From positions 23,117,150 through 23,181,149 of the forward strand of contig OX326960.1 of the NCBI GenBank assembly GCA_946800325.1: 64,000 bases of DNA. The letters are read 5' to 3'. The notes under the pieces are model-generated. The model was given only the letters and a program-made list of their open reading frames with translations, was not told the DNA's origin and did no database searches. A program made the position numbers and the translations under genes. The stretch comes from Luzula sylvatica. Its lineage: Eukaryota; Streptophyta; Magnoliopsida; Poales; Juncaceae. Below are positions 1 through 16,172 of this stretch, piece after piece (position 1 is the stretch's first letter; each line of letters starts with the position of its first letter).

Positions 1-1206
1 TTTGCTTCTATTTATAGAAGAATTTTAGCCTAAACCCGGATCACCGCGGAGTTTGATTGTTTTCTATCTACTGACAAGCGGGACATAGTTTAAAATTGTC
101 TATTTTGGTGTAAGATATTAATGTGTTTTATAGGTTCGATGAATATTGAGGTCCTTTGTTAGCTGGTGAGATAACGGCTATATTGATTTGGGGCCCACTT
201 GTCAGTGGTGACTTGTGTCGTGGACTCTCATTGTGTGAGAGAGAAACAATATGCACACAAACCCTAGCTTGTTGGGGAAATATTTTAAGAGGAGGGCCAT
301 TTGCAAAATAAAAATGAATTTTACAAAGAACCCCCGAAGTTTTTCGAGAATTATCAAACACACCTTAATTTTTATTCTTGTAAAAAATCCAACAAAGCGA
401 GTTCAATCTTTTTTACCCTTTTTGGGTTCAACATATACCTATTTTTTTATTGGATAAGCTTTTGTTACCAAAATATCTTCATAATTTATATTTTTTTTAT
501 TTAAAAAAAAAAAACAAATAATATATGTATCGTTTACATTTAATATAAATAAATAAATAAAACATAAATGCAATCATAAAACATAACACCAAGAAAAATT
601 GAAAGTTATATATAAAATTATAGAAAAAATATTTTATATAATATAATATTTGGCTGAAATCTCGTTGCGCTTGCCGTAATCTCATATGCGTTACCTGGCC
701 AGAATTAAATACGTCTCCAAATACCACATGAACAACAATTTTACTTGTTTGTATTTAATATTTGGAGATTTCAGAAGGTCAAACATGAAAAATGCAATTA
801 TTTAAAAATCCTATCCTGTGGACAAATTTCATAGAAATTTACTCAGAATGACAGCAATCATATGATCAAATTAACTTCTCAACAACCAAACATGAAAATC
901 TTGTGACCTTAGATTTCACACAATAATTGAGTCAACTACTTTTGGCCTTGTAGGACACACTACAGAGTACAGAGTGAATATTCACAAATAGAAATTTGAA
1001 TACGATGTGAGAATTCATAAATCCACAATGAAATAGATCAATGATCGAGTACAATGGGGTTCAATAATCATAAAAAATAATAAAGAAAAACACTAGTGGA
1101 TATAAAAATTGAGGTTATATACACTCACAATTAATTATACATTCGAAAAACAAGCATTGTTAGAAATAAAAATAAAAAATAAAAACAATCAATCTCGGCG
1201 GTCCAT
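1..1206. other. Intergenic, no gene seen
   Basis: AT-rich sequence with no open frame that looks coding; the short frames here do not resemble any family I know. Positions 190-208 read GGGGCCCACTTGTCAGTGG. This is close to the GGAGCCCACCTGTCAGTG block found upstream of every A gene in the window, so a promoter of a gene to the left or a dispersed copy of that block is possible. The rest, 500-660 and 1030-1200, is A/T-run sequence and the 3' flank of the kinase gene. Confidence 0.6.
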
Positions 1207-5066
<3,860 letters not shown>

Positions 5067-6039
5067 CAAAACTCGTCAATAAATACAGCTCTAGGATCGA
5101 AGGAATGGATTTTACGACATCTCACTTGGAAGGCAAGCAATGGTGGATCGAGATCGCTTGATTGACAGGGGTGAAGGTGGAGAGGGAGTGCCGTCTCTCT
5201 CCGGGTAGGATCTCTTGCCTTGAGATTTTTCACCTGGGTTTTTTTACTTCTCTTCCCCAAAACCGAGAATCCAAATCCTCTCAATCTCGAAATTATAAGA
5301 CCAAAACCGATAATTCAAGTCTTGTATTCTAGTTAAATCCTCTCCAGATATGATGAAATTCGGGAATCCGAATTATTTGTTAAAAGAAAATACTTCGAGC
5401 TTTTATTGATGGAGTGGATCTGAGCAGCCATCAAAAGAGTTGCCATGACAAATACCTACTATACTAGTGAGTGATATAAAGGACAAAGATAAGGTGTTAA
5501 AAGAAAGATTTATATTTATAATCATGAATATTTTTTACGAATATATTATGTTTGTGATAAAAAATAACTTATTTTTGTTAATACATACATTAGTGCATCC
5601 ATAAAATAATATCCGCACTTAATGAGTTATATAATATTGCTAAATTTTATTTACAAGAAAATACAATATACATAATATCACATTTTAAATTGAAAATAAA
5701 CAAAAAAAAAAATTAATTTAATTAAACAAAAATATAATTAAAAATTATTTAATATGATAATATTTTTAAATTTACAACTTAAAAATAACAACGGCTGGGT
5801 TCAATATGACATTGGTGTATCCTTGTATGGCCAACGCGGTCAACGAAGCTAATTTCACTAAATCGAAAATTGAACACCAAATTTCACCCGTATAGATATA
5901 TCATACAGAAACATTTAGAATAATTTGTGCGTGATTTTCATAATTTTATCTGACAAAAAATGACAACATATTTTCACAACCGTCTATTTTGTTAAATTTT
6001 TCGCTTTTCATGAAGAAAAACTCAAAACATCGTGAAAAG

Positions 6040-6041
<2 letters not shown>
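5067..6041. other. Kinase 5' flank and intergenic DNA
   Basis: Positions 5067-5400 are the likely leader and promoter of the minus-strand kinase; the sequence around 5200-5240 is CT- and purine-rich in alternating blocks. From 5400 to 6041 the DNA is very AT-rich and I see no gene or element ends. The triplicated region begins just after this stretch. Confidence 0.5.

Positions 6042-6130
<89 letters not shown>
6042..6130. repeat. (TA)n-(AAT)n microsatellite at left edge of triplication
   Basis: A TA run (about 6042-6098) passes directly into an AAT run (6099-6130). The AAT run and everything after it recur at 19339, 28632, 37257 and 45350, while the sequence left of it does not, so this marks the left breakpoint of the tandem repeat. 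Confidence 0.85.
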
Positions 6131-6527
6131 TTAAATCCATCAGAAAATATTGAATTTTGCAAAGAAAATTATGATAAATCATATCGCAAATAATTTCGAC
6201 CGTCAATTTTTATACATATTATAACATATATGATAAAAAATTGTATTTTTCATAAAATTAAATCTACAATATTTATAAGTATATTTGTACGGTTGAATCT
6301 GATTTTGATATTTAGATTTGGAAAATTTGATTTCGTTCGTCGTGTTGGTCATACAAGAGAGTTGTTGTGCATGGAAGCAAGCCCATAACAATTATATTTT
6401 ATAAGTTTAGTTTTTTTTTATATTTTAATAGATAAACTATTCCTTTTTATTTATGTTAAATTTTAAAAAATGTACTATGTTTAAACAAAATCACAAATAT
6501 AACCTTTAGTATTTATAAGATTCTTAC
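6099..6527. repeat. R segment, copy 1 (unit boundary repeat)
   Basis: An AT-rich segment beginning in the AAT run and continuing through 'taaatccatcagaaaatatt' to 'tatttataagatt'. The same text occurs at about 19330-19731, 28625-29036, 37250-37684 and 45345-45755. It flanks each A-B-C block on both sides. No coding content. Confidence 0.85.
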
Positions 6528-8019
6528 TGTTGTTTAATTTTAATTTAGACCAAGAGGGGGGTGAATAAGAAGTCATAAGGTTCAATTCTCGCGGTAATGG
6601 AATACAAATACAATTTTGTGCGGAAGCGTAAGTAAATTAGAGGGAGAATACAATACCAAAACAAATAACACAAAAAATTTGTTTACGGAGTTCGGTAGGT
6701 GGTTGCTTTAACTCACTGTCTACTCGCTCAATCGACCGACTCGATTGATTGCAAGTACCTACGTCTCCGGGGTTGCCTTGCGCCTTTTCGGCTTTCGATT
6801 GAATACCCAAATCAAGCAATTATAAGGTTTGCCTAGATCGATTTACACGCTTCTATCGAACTATGGCGGGCTTTACAATCTTTGCACTAGCCTATTACAA
6901 TTTATCTAATACGAACTACACGTGATCGGTCACGCAAGTTGGGAATCGTATTTTATGGAATGAAAAGGGATCTAATAATCTCTAAGAATGTTTAGAAGAT
7001 TAAGCTCAATATTTAAAGCTAGGATTCTCTCTTTAGATTGGGAAAATATATTGGTTGAGATGATGAGAGAGAATGAGGGAAGAATTTTATTTATAGAACA
7101 CATAGACCATTTCTTTATCTTGCTTTTTCTGCACAGTCCGTTACAACAGACTTGTAGTCCGTTATAACGGACCATAAGTCAAACTAGCCGTTATGGCTGA
7201 TATATTCGAATTATTACACAGTCTGTTACAACAGAACAAATGTCCGTTATAACGGAAGTCTGTATTTAGAAGTTCGTTGCAACGAACTAACAAGTCTGTT
7301 ACAACGGACATCATACTGTGACTCCACTTCAGGTTTGTTTTAATTTCCGTTATAACGGAGATTACTCCGTTACAACGTTGAGAGGCATTCCGTTGTAACG
7401 GATTGGTTAATCCGTTACAACGGACATGAAGAGAAAACTATTGATCTGAAGTGAGTTCGATGTCCGTTACAACAGACATACTTATGTGACAGTCTTCAAG
7501 TTTGGACTTAAATAGCGTTGTAACGGTAATACTTCCGTTACAACGTTTTGTTGGTGTCCGTTACAACGGATTGGTTAATCCGTTATAACGGACTATAATG
7601 TGTATGCCATTCTTGAAGATGACGAGAAGGTCCGTTACAACGGACATTGATGGTCCGTTATAACAGACATATTTCTGTCAACCTCATTTGTTATTTCATT
7701 TTTTTATGGATTTCGAATATATTTCTTTGACTAATTTTGAGCTTAATAATTCATAAACAAGTTTAGGGATACCTATAAATTATTTTGGTGATTTGTGTGA
7801 TACCCCAACTTGCGGAATCTTCGATGTCTTGATATCTTCACTTGATCATGCGCTTTCGTGTCATCGTTTCTTAACCGTCTTGACTTCCGACGTCTTGATT
7901 CTTCTTTTGATCCTTTTGTGGGTTACGTCTTCTATCTCTACAAATGTCACTCCCGCAAATAGATTAGTGGTATCGACATTATTTTGAGATAATCAAATCC
8001 TAGAAAATTTGAACCAACA
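6528..8019 (+). mobile_element. Solo LTR with AACGG palindrome array
   Basis: The sequence begins TGTTGTTTAA and ends GAACCAACA, with a 5-bp target duplication CTTAC (6523-6527 and 8020-8024). The empty site is preserved in units 2 and 3 (for example 'gattcttactattatac' near 45750). No internal coding region, so a solo LTR is the simplest reading. Positions 7135-7665 hold about 17 copies of a 14-bp inverted motif of the type TCCGTTACAACGGA. A reverse-orientation relative is at 37977-39443. Confidence 0.88.
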
Positions 8020-8024
8020 CTTAC

Positions 8025-8640
8025 TATTATACTTTTTTACAAATAGTAATAATAAAAAAAATTAATATTAAATATGCATTATTTTGCGTTACATTTTACT
8101 TAAATAACATATTCGCAAATTCGATTGGAAAAAATGTTATATATATAAACTATACTGACATGAATGTCAAAATAAATAAAAATTTCAAGTAAATATATTT
8201 GATAAGATTTTAAAATTAAAGTTTTTAAAATACTACTAATATAACTTACAAAACGAATAATATAATATCTTATATAAAAAAAAATATATATATTTGATAA
8301 TTGAATGAAGAATTTGTTTATTGAGAAATATTAAATCTTACAAAAAATATTAAATAATAAAATATATAACTTGTTCATGTAATAAAACAAAAAAAAAATG
8401 TTCATAGCGGACGAGGACGACACCTTTTTCGATTTACAAATGTAAAAAAATTATGATAGCTTGAATATAATTTAAAATAAAATAAAATTACGATTTACAA
8501 ATCTCAAAAATTATGATTGTATAAATGATTTTTTTTATAATTTTTAGGGATAATAGTTGATATTTCATATGTTTTGTAATGGGTAGTTATGATATATTTT
8601 AGGGGTCATACTTGATATTTGCGATTTTATTTTGGAGTGT
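8025..8640. repeat. A-gene upstream block, unit 1
   Basis: AT-rich DNA shared by all three units upstream of A (about 29040-29640 and 45755-46375). Its last part is also copied downstream of A1 at 11720-11920. No coding capacity seen; it is probably distal promoter sequence plus old repeat. Confidence 0.6.
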
Positions 8641-9691
8641 TTTGTAATTTTAGCGTCTTTTGACGTTGGACGAAAGAGCGCGAGTAGTTAAGTGGAGCCC
8701 ACCTGTCAGTGAGTATGCATGATTAGCACGATTAGTGAAGGCGAGTGATCCAATAACAGAACAACGATCAGAAGCATAACCCTCACAATACCAAATTGAA
8801 CCTCGAGACCTCCGCGCCTATTTCTTCTCCTCTTCTTCACTTTCTAGCGACGAGCCTTGCCTTCTCCTCTCTCTCTCTCTCTCTCTCTGATAGCGGAAGG
8901 ATTTCGTTCTCTTACCAGTGACAGGAATCAACCGCTCCCCTTCTCTGCTAAGTGAGTTTGTTGAAACCGTTGATAGTTTCAGAGATCCTTCTTCTTTTTT
9001 CGTTGATTGATTTGAAAAGGGTTTATTTGGGATCGCAAAGGTATTCTGCATTTGTTTTCAGAGATCCTTCTTCTTTTTTCGTTGATTGATTTGAAAAGGG
9101 ATTTCACAGAGGTATTCTGCATTCGTTTTTGTCAGAAATAAAGCTTTATATGTATTTGTATTCGTTCTCGTTGATTGATTTAAAAAGGGATTACATGTTT
9201 TTTATCAGAAATTCTTCTTGTTTTTTTTTTTCTGTTGATTGGTTTTATTGTCGGAATGATTGCTGTATATGTTTAATTGTACTAGAAATAGACGTTTCTT
9301 TAATTGAAAGTTTGATTTTGATAAATTTGGGTTTATTCCGTAAATTTGATTTTTAAATTTGATCTAGGGTCTAATTTTATGTCCAATTCAGTGTATTATG
9401 TTCAAGTGTTTTAAATTTTCATTAATTAGTCTCAATTGAGGCGAAAATTAGTTTTATTTTCTGAAATCGTTCAATTTCTTCTGCAAATGGGGCTCAGTCT
9501 TTTTGATTTCAATCAATTGCCTTTAATTATGCCCTAAAATACAAAAATAAACAATGAAGATGTAAATATGCAAAATTTTAAATTAGTACACGGTCACTGC
9601 AATGATTTTGTGTACTCACTAGTTTCGTGTTGTTTTGCAGAAAAGCCCACAAAGTTTTTCCAATAGGTACTGAACCCCTTTGACAACAAGA
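8641..9691 (+). promoter_or_regulatory. A1 promoter and 5' leader with intron
   Basis: The promoter-proximal block contains TTTTGACGTTGG (8659-8670) and GGAGCCCACCTGTCAGTG (8694-8711), followed by a pyrimidine-rich leader with a (CT)n run (8870-8888). A GTGAGT donor at 8952 and the acceptor ending TTTTGCAG at 9640 suggest a leader intron of about 690 nt. Inside it, a 40-nt block (8980-9022) is repeated at 9065-9102. The ATG follows 51 nt after the acceptor. Near-identical leaders precede A2 and A3. Confidence 0.6.
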
Positions 9692-11701
9692 ATGGGTCCA
9701 GACAGAAAGGGGAAAACTGCTGCGCGAGGGGAAAGCGGATCCGCCTCTCGACCTTACAATTTGACGAACAAGATAGATATGAAAAAGGCAAAGGAGTGCT
9801 ATTATCTCCTCGAGGACTTGCTGAACCATAACTACGGTTCTTATTTCAAGGAACCGGTCGAGCCCATCAAGCAAAAACTCAGGAGAGACTGGTACTCCAG
9901 TGGCGGTGGTTTGGGACAGTTTGTTTCGCACGTGAGATCAGTATTCTCCTATGCCATGCGATCTAACCCTGTTCAAAGTCATGTGCATGCCATGGCAAAT
10001 GAAATGGAGAATCTCTTTAATGCGCGATGGAGATATTTGGAGGAGAAATGGGCTAAAGAAGACCCCAATTTGAACCAAAGGGCTAATCCTTCAACACAGG
10101 TAGTAATCGATCTCTTCAAAGTTAAAAAAAATTTCATTTTTTTTATGAAATTATGTTTTTACAGATGGCGACGAGTAGTGTTCGAGGCTCATACATATCC
10201 CCTGCATGCAGAGGTGTGAAACCCTAATTCATATCGACTTTGCATTATACTTTCTTTATAATTTAATTTTTTGCTAATCAACTTTTTTTTTTTTTTTTTT
10301 ATTTCAGGAGAAAGTTCAAGGGGGCATAATGCCACTTTTTCAAATCGTAATACTCAGAACCAATATAAACAACACTACTCGTCAAGTAAATTTTTTCTCC
10401 TTTAATTTACTGAAATTAAAATCTATTTTCAATTTCATAATATTCTTGTTTCATTTTTTCTTATACATTTTGTCATTGCAGATAATGCTGGTGAGAGATA
10501 TGATAGCCGTGCCGATAGTGCTCGAAGTTCGAGCTCTGCGAGAAAGGTAATTTCTCAATTTATATCATCTATATATATATAATACAGATATATTTCTTGT
10601 AATATTCATATAAAAGGTATTTTTATGTTCAGGAAATTCCTGCAGCGCCACACATTAATGTATTCAGGGCGCCAATCAGCGTAGCAAATTCAATATCTCG
10701 TCCATATGGTAATTATTCATTAACTTATTTTGTTATACTTGTTTAATTCAATTTGTGAATAAAAATGTATTATTTATAATTTGCAGGGAGTTCCCGATCC
10801 GATGCTTCCTCTTCTCTCTCTTCTTCTTCTTCCTCATTCTCTGTTACAGGTATTATTGCATTCCTATTTCTTATTTTTTTTGTAGGTTTGTACTTTATTA
10901 TTATTATTATTCAATTACTTATTGTTTGCGTTTTGTTTGGAAATATTTCAGAAGGAAAAGGGGATATTCCATCAGACCAAATCTCTTCGGACAGAGACAG
11001 ATGCGTGACCTTTTTAAAGAGCCGTTTCGCTGGTACTATCGCCAGAGCTGAGCAGCAAATATTATTCCGCCATGTATGTTTTTTCACCGTTATTTATTGA
11101 ATTATTTATAGTTTGTTTGATTATTTATTTTGGACACAATTTTCTGGAGACAGATTCCTACAGTGCAATCTGAACGAGAGGAAGAAAGGATCGAATCGTC
11201 GATAGAAGCTTCCGAGCCCGTACTAACTCCTGAGCAGATTCTACAACTAAGACAAGAATCTCGAATTGCATTCGATGAGGTACCTTTACAAAGTTTCAAA
11301 ATTTCACATATACCCCCCTTCAGAATATGACTCGACACAAAATTCGTATTTTTATTCGTATATGTGGTTTTGAGAATTTACAAGAATATGACTTGACACA
11401 AAATTCATATTTTTATTCGTATATGCGGTTTTGAGAATTTACAGTTCGCACCCTTACTTTTTGTCTCAAATTTTGACTATTTGTGAATTTGGTTTGTTTT
11501 TTTAATGAACAGATCAAGTGCACCGTGGAGTTTAACGATTTGACTGCTATGGAAGTGGAGAAATTTATGAGATGTGCGGCTCGGTCAAATATCACACTCT
11601 CTCAATTCGGGCTAGTCCCAAAAGACAAAAAATTCAATGAAAATGAATTTTTGGTGGTCTCGTCTCGATATGATGATATCGAAGAGGGAGAGATCGTCTG
11701 A
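9692..11701 (+). CDS. A1: GTE-like protein with ZA-loop-less bromodomain
   Basis: Exons 9692-10099, 10165-10213, 10308-10385, 10482-10546, 10633-10708, 10787-10849, 10952-11073, 11154-11279 and 11513-11701 give an open frame of 391 aa with correct GT-AG sites throughout. Residues 34-120 match a bromodomain: helix Z (ECYYLLEDLL), then EPVE at 54-57 joined directly to PIKQKL, then VRSVFSYAMRSNP with N92 at the acetyl-lysine Asn position, and a last helix ending NARWRYLEEKW. About 20 residues of the ZA loop are missing. Residues 140-245 are a Ser/Arg-rich linker, LKSRFAGTIARAEQ lies near 268-281, and the end is IEEGEIV. The same order of motifs is known in plant GTE proteins, nuclear acetyl-histone readers; loss of binding here is inferred. 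Only A1 keeps all nine exons. Confidence 0.85.
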
Positions 11702-12388
11702 CTTGTACAAAAAATATGATAGGTTGAATATAATTTTAAAATAATAAATTACGATTTACAAATCTAAAAAATTATGATTGTATTAATGATATTTTTTTAA
11801 TAATTTTCAGGGATAATAGTTGATAGGTTTCATATGCTATGGAATGGGTAGTTATGATATATTTTATTTCAGGGGTCAAAGTTGATATTTGCGATTTTAT
11901 GGTGGACTATTTTGTAATTTTAGCGTCTTTTGACGTTGGACGAAAGAGCGCGAGTAGTTAAGTGGAGCCCACCTGTCAGTGAGTATGCATGATTAGCACG
12001 ATTAGTGAAGGCGAGTGATCCAATACCAGTTTAGTGTATCCGTTGTCAGTTTGAAAAAAAGGGATTATATGTTTTGGATCATAAATTCTTCTTGTTTTTT
12101 TTTCTGTTGATTGGTTTGATTGTCGAAATGATGCTTTATACATTTAATTGTACTAGAAATAGACGTTTCTGTAATTGAAAGTTTGGTTTTGATAAATTTG
12201 GGTTTATTATGTGACTATGTATTGGTATTTGATTTTTAAATTTGATCTAGGGTTTAATTTTATGTCCAATTCAGTGTATTGTGTTCAAGTGTTTTAAATT
12301 TTAAATTAATTAGTCTCAATTGAGGCCTAAATTAGTTTTAAAATCGTTCAATTTCTTCTGCAAATTGTGCATGGGGCTCAGTCTTTTA
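11702..12388. repeat. Partial copy of the A promoter and leader intron
   Basis: Downstream of A1, 11720-12020 repeats the A upstream block, including GGAGCCCACCTGTCAGTG at 11964-11981. From about 12040 it continues with the leader-intron sequence ('ctgttgattggtttgattgt'), interrupted by the Harbinger-like insertion and resuming at 13673-13845. No bromodomain exon follows, so this is an orphan promoter left from an earlier duplication. Confidence 0.75.
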
Positions 12389-13669
12389 GGGCATGTTTGT
12401 TTTGCAGTAACTCCGTCAGATTGTAAGTCGAACTACTGCATTAATCTATTTTTTGTTGTTTGGTTTGATGTAATTTGTCAAACTACTGCAAGTCGACTTA
12501 CATTGTATCGCTCTTTTCCTGTAACTCAACCTCCCCTCAAATTTACATGAAGTGGAGATACATCACAACATTACCTCTCCTTAAATGGGGATTATATTTT
12601 CATTATGTTAATTTAAAAAATTAATCAAGCACAATAATCTGAATAAATAAATAAACACTGCCCACAATAATCTAAATAAATAAACACTGCCCACAATAAT
12701 CAAGAAATTATTACATTTAAATATAAGTATAAATTATATTTTCATTGTGTTAATATAAGAATATAATTAATCACCATAATCTCAAAATAACTAAAATAAT
12801 TTTAAATATTGATTTTATATATTATTTTAAAATATTTCTAATTATTTTGTCATTTTCTTAATATTTATAATATGAATTATATTTCAAATATTTCCGTTTT
12901 CTAATAATTAGTAATGAACTGTAACGCTAGACTCATTACCAATTCAAAGAAACATGGAAATATTTTAAAATATAATTAATATATGCAAAAATTATAAATA
13001 TTGAGAAATATTATAAATTATTTTAAAACATTACTAGTATTTCAGAATATTAAAATATGATGTATACAAAATTAATATTTATATATTTCATTTTAATTAT
13101 TGTGTTTGATTAATTTTTTAGTTATCAAATGAAAATATGATCCATACTTATACTTGAACATAATAATTTTATGTCAAAATTATTTTCTTTGAAAAATATG
13201 ATTATTCTCGATATAAAATACTTATAATTTTAATTTATTAAGATTTGATAAAAAAAATTATGATTTTTTTTTTTTTTCAAATAATATAGATTTTAGATAT
13301 ACATATATATGGATGCAATATGGGTATATATATAGATGCAATATGGGTTAATATATCAAGGAAAAAATCAATTTCTACATCTCTGAGGGTCATATCTCAA
13401 GTTTTCAAACTTTTTGGTTTATTGTAGTAAATCTGGAACATATTGTGTCTTCTTATAAAATTTGGCCCAAATTTATTTGCAAATTTTAGTAGATATAAAT
13501 CTTGAAATTCATAATTCAATTACATCAATCCAAACATAAAAACTATAAATTCAGTAGTTTCAATTTCGTGAATCCAAACATTTAAATTTGAAGTGCATTT
13601 CCGGGAAGTCGACTTGCGGAAATTTAATTTACTTCAGGTAATTTCTAATACGGTCACCCAAACATGCCC
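12389..13669. mobile_element. Non-autonomous PIF/Harbinger-like element
   Basis: Terminal inverted repeats GGGCATGTTTG / CAAACATGCCC and a TTA target duplication (12386-12388 and 13670-13672) fit the PIF/Harbinger superfamily. The empty site is present in unit 3 (49221-49240). Subterminal motifs 'gtcgacttgcgg' and 'gtcgacttacat' are inverted near the ends. There is no transposase frame in 1281 bp. Confidence 0.85.
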
Positions 13670-13845
13670 TTAGTGTAATTGTTTATCCATCCCTCGAGTA
13701 CAATCAATTGCCTTTATTTATTGCCATAAACAACAAAAGTGAACAATTAATATGTAAATAAAACAACAAAGCAATGCAAATTTTCAAAGTAGTACACAGT
13801 TTTTGTGCACTTACTAGTTTGCTATTCTTATGCAGAAACTATTTT

Positions 13846-15285
13846 TTTTTTTGAATTATAAATTAATATATATTATAAAATAAAAATATATTTTAAAAAT
13901 TATATAATACATATACAAATATATAACATGTATTATATTCAATATAGGTATATGATACGGATGGAGCTAATTGATCGACCTTCTTCCTTTTGTCAAATAA
14001 ATTTTGAAATTAATCCCTAAATTGTTATTTTGATGGTTATATGATTTATAGAATAAAGATTTTTTTTTTCTTTTTTATAATGAACAAGGTAAAAAAAAAT
14101 ATATGAGAACTAATATTTAAAAGAGTCCCTCACATTTCAATACTTTATTATTATCTCCATAGAAGGATTTTAACTTTTTACCGCCTCTTTACATATTCCA
14201 TATCCTTGGTTAATGTATTTATATATATCTTATTCAAAACAAAAAAATTAAATTAAATTAAATCAAAATAAAAGCATTAATTATAAGAAAAATGCAAATT
14301 TTCTTGTATGTCAAAAATTACATTCTGCATAAAATAATATAATAATAAACAAAAAGAATATAAATTCATTACATAATATAAAAAATATTTCTAATACATT
14401 AGTGATTATTAATTTATATAATATTTTGTTCTATAATTTTAAGATTAAATGTTGAATATGTCAAACATAATATATTATTGTAAGATAGTATTTTTGAACT
14501 AATATTTTGATTTCAGAACCTATATTTTAATAATAGTATTACAACTTTATCATTGTAAAATAATACGTTTCAATTAAAACTAAATTTTTTTTTTATTTTG
14601 AATTATAGATTAATATATTATAAAATAAAAAATTGTATAATATTTATTGTATTTACAAATTGTATCAGTTATCTAAAAGGTATATGAGGCGGATGGAGAC
14701 AATTGATCGACCTTCTTCCTTTTCTGAACTAAATTTTGAAATTGACCCCTAAATTATTGTTTTGTTGGTTATATGATTTACAGAATAAAGATTTGTTTTT
14801 TTTTTTTTTCTTTTTTATGAAGACTGAAGTGCTAAATTCTAAAAGTATTAAGAACAAGGTAAAACATTAACACGTGAAGTAATATTAAAAAAAAAATCCC
14901 TCGCATTTGAATACATTATTTTGGCAGCCACTGTCCCACATAAGAGATTTAACTTTTATTACCTCTTTATATACTCCTCGTAGGTGTCCGTTTTCAATTT
15001 GCGATTCAATTATTTATTTTTACCAAGATATCCTTGGTTAATGTGTTTGTATCAATTTTATTTAAAACCAAAATAATAAATTAAATTAAATTAAAACAAA
15101 ATCATAAATTATAAGAAAAATGCAAATTATCTGGTATGTCAAAAATTATATTTTGCACAAAATTACATCATAATAAACAAAAAGAATCACATCAGCATGA
15201 GTTCTTGATCCATTACACGAAATATAACAGTACTCACTAATGTACAGAAAAAAGTGTTACAGAAAATCAAACGAAAATAAATAAG
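13846..15285. repeat. Duplicated B upstream region, unit 1
   Basis: Two tandem diverged copies, about 13925-14420 and 14660-15170, share 'ttgatcgaccttcttccttt' and the text after it. Unit 3 keeps both copies (49490 and 50200 on), unit 2 only the second (32700 on). A TATA-like 'ctctttatatact' lies at about 14966, roughly 320 nt before the leader ATG. No coding sequence seen. Confidence 0.65.
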
Positions 15286-16172
15286 ATGGTCCGCGTCTTT
15301 CTTTCTCTCTCAACTGTGCGAGGGAAGAAAAAGAGGGAAAAGTTTGTTTTAAGTTTGTTTCATTGCAGTGGTAGCGAGGATTTTACGAGCTCGTTATTTC
15401 GGTTTTGGCTTGCTGTAATGGCAGCAGTTATTGAAGAATCACCTTTCATAAGCGACAAATGCCCTCTCATTATTCAATCTCTCTTACTCTCATTCTTTGT
15501 GATAATAAGCGAAATAATTTGTTCAAAAATTCACGGACGACTCAAAATCAGCTCGCTTTCTAAGCATGTGAGTTTTTTTTTTATTGATATTGTTCATCGC
15601 ATTTGCAATTCCTTCTTGTAGATGATTTTTTTTTGTATTCGTTTTCGGTTTGAAAAAAGGCATTATATGTGTTGGGTCAGAAATTTTTTTTGATTGGTTT
15701 GAAAAGGGTTTGTTTTGGATCTGAAAGGTATTTTGTATACCGTACTGTCGGAATGATGATTTATATATGTTCAATTATACCAGGAATAGGCGTTTCTGTA
15801 AAGAAGTTATAAATTTGAGTTTATTTCGTAACTATGTACTAATATTGATTTTTACATTTGATCTAGGGTTTACATTTATGTCCAATTGTGTGTATTTGGT
15901 TTGGTTATATATCTCTATGTTCAAGTTTTATAAATTTTCATTAATTAGTCTGGATGGAGGCCTAATTTAGTTTTATTTTCTGAAATCGTTTAATTTGTTG
16001 TGCAAATTGTGCATGGGGCTCAATGTTTTGTTTAATTGTCTAATAAATATTAAAGCAACAAAGCAATGCAAAATTTGAAATTAGTACACAGTCACTAGAA
16101 TGATTTTCTGTACTTACTTGTTCCTATTCTTTTACAGAAAAAAAAACCCCAAATTAGCATTCGATTTTGCTA
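15286..16172 (+). other. B1 leader exon with 94-codon upstream frame, plus leader intron
   Basis: An ATG at 15286 opens a frame of 94 codons up to a GTGAGT donor at 15568. The acceptor ending TTTTACAG at 16137 would join it to the exon with the B1 start. In the spliced reading the upstream frame stops at TAA 16171-16173, overlapping the B1 ATG (TAATG). The frame is present in all three units. As these are recent copies, that does not prove it is translated. The transcript start is unknown. The leader intron resembles the A leader intron. Confidence 0.4.

Noticed and set aside
5946..6206. Minus frame rich in Tyr and Ile
   Set aside because: Translation of the (TA)n and (AAT)n runs.
7135..7665. 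Repeat-spacer look of a CRISPR array
   Set aside because: Units are short palindromes with irregular spacing inside a plant LTR; there are no uniform spacers and no cas genes, and the genome is eukaryotic.
8818..9051. 77-codon minus-strand frame in the A leader, present three times
   Set aside because: Antisense of a CT-rich leader; the Arg/Glu repeat comes from the CT run.
9845..9880. ZA loop encoded by a hidden exon in A1
   Set aside because: The coding sequence is continuous across this point in all three A and all three B copies, with no splice sites.
10329..10550. Plus frame over A1 exons 3-4 (also at 31366 and 48089)
   Set aside because: Reads through an intron in a different frame from the exon phase that links all nine exons.
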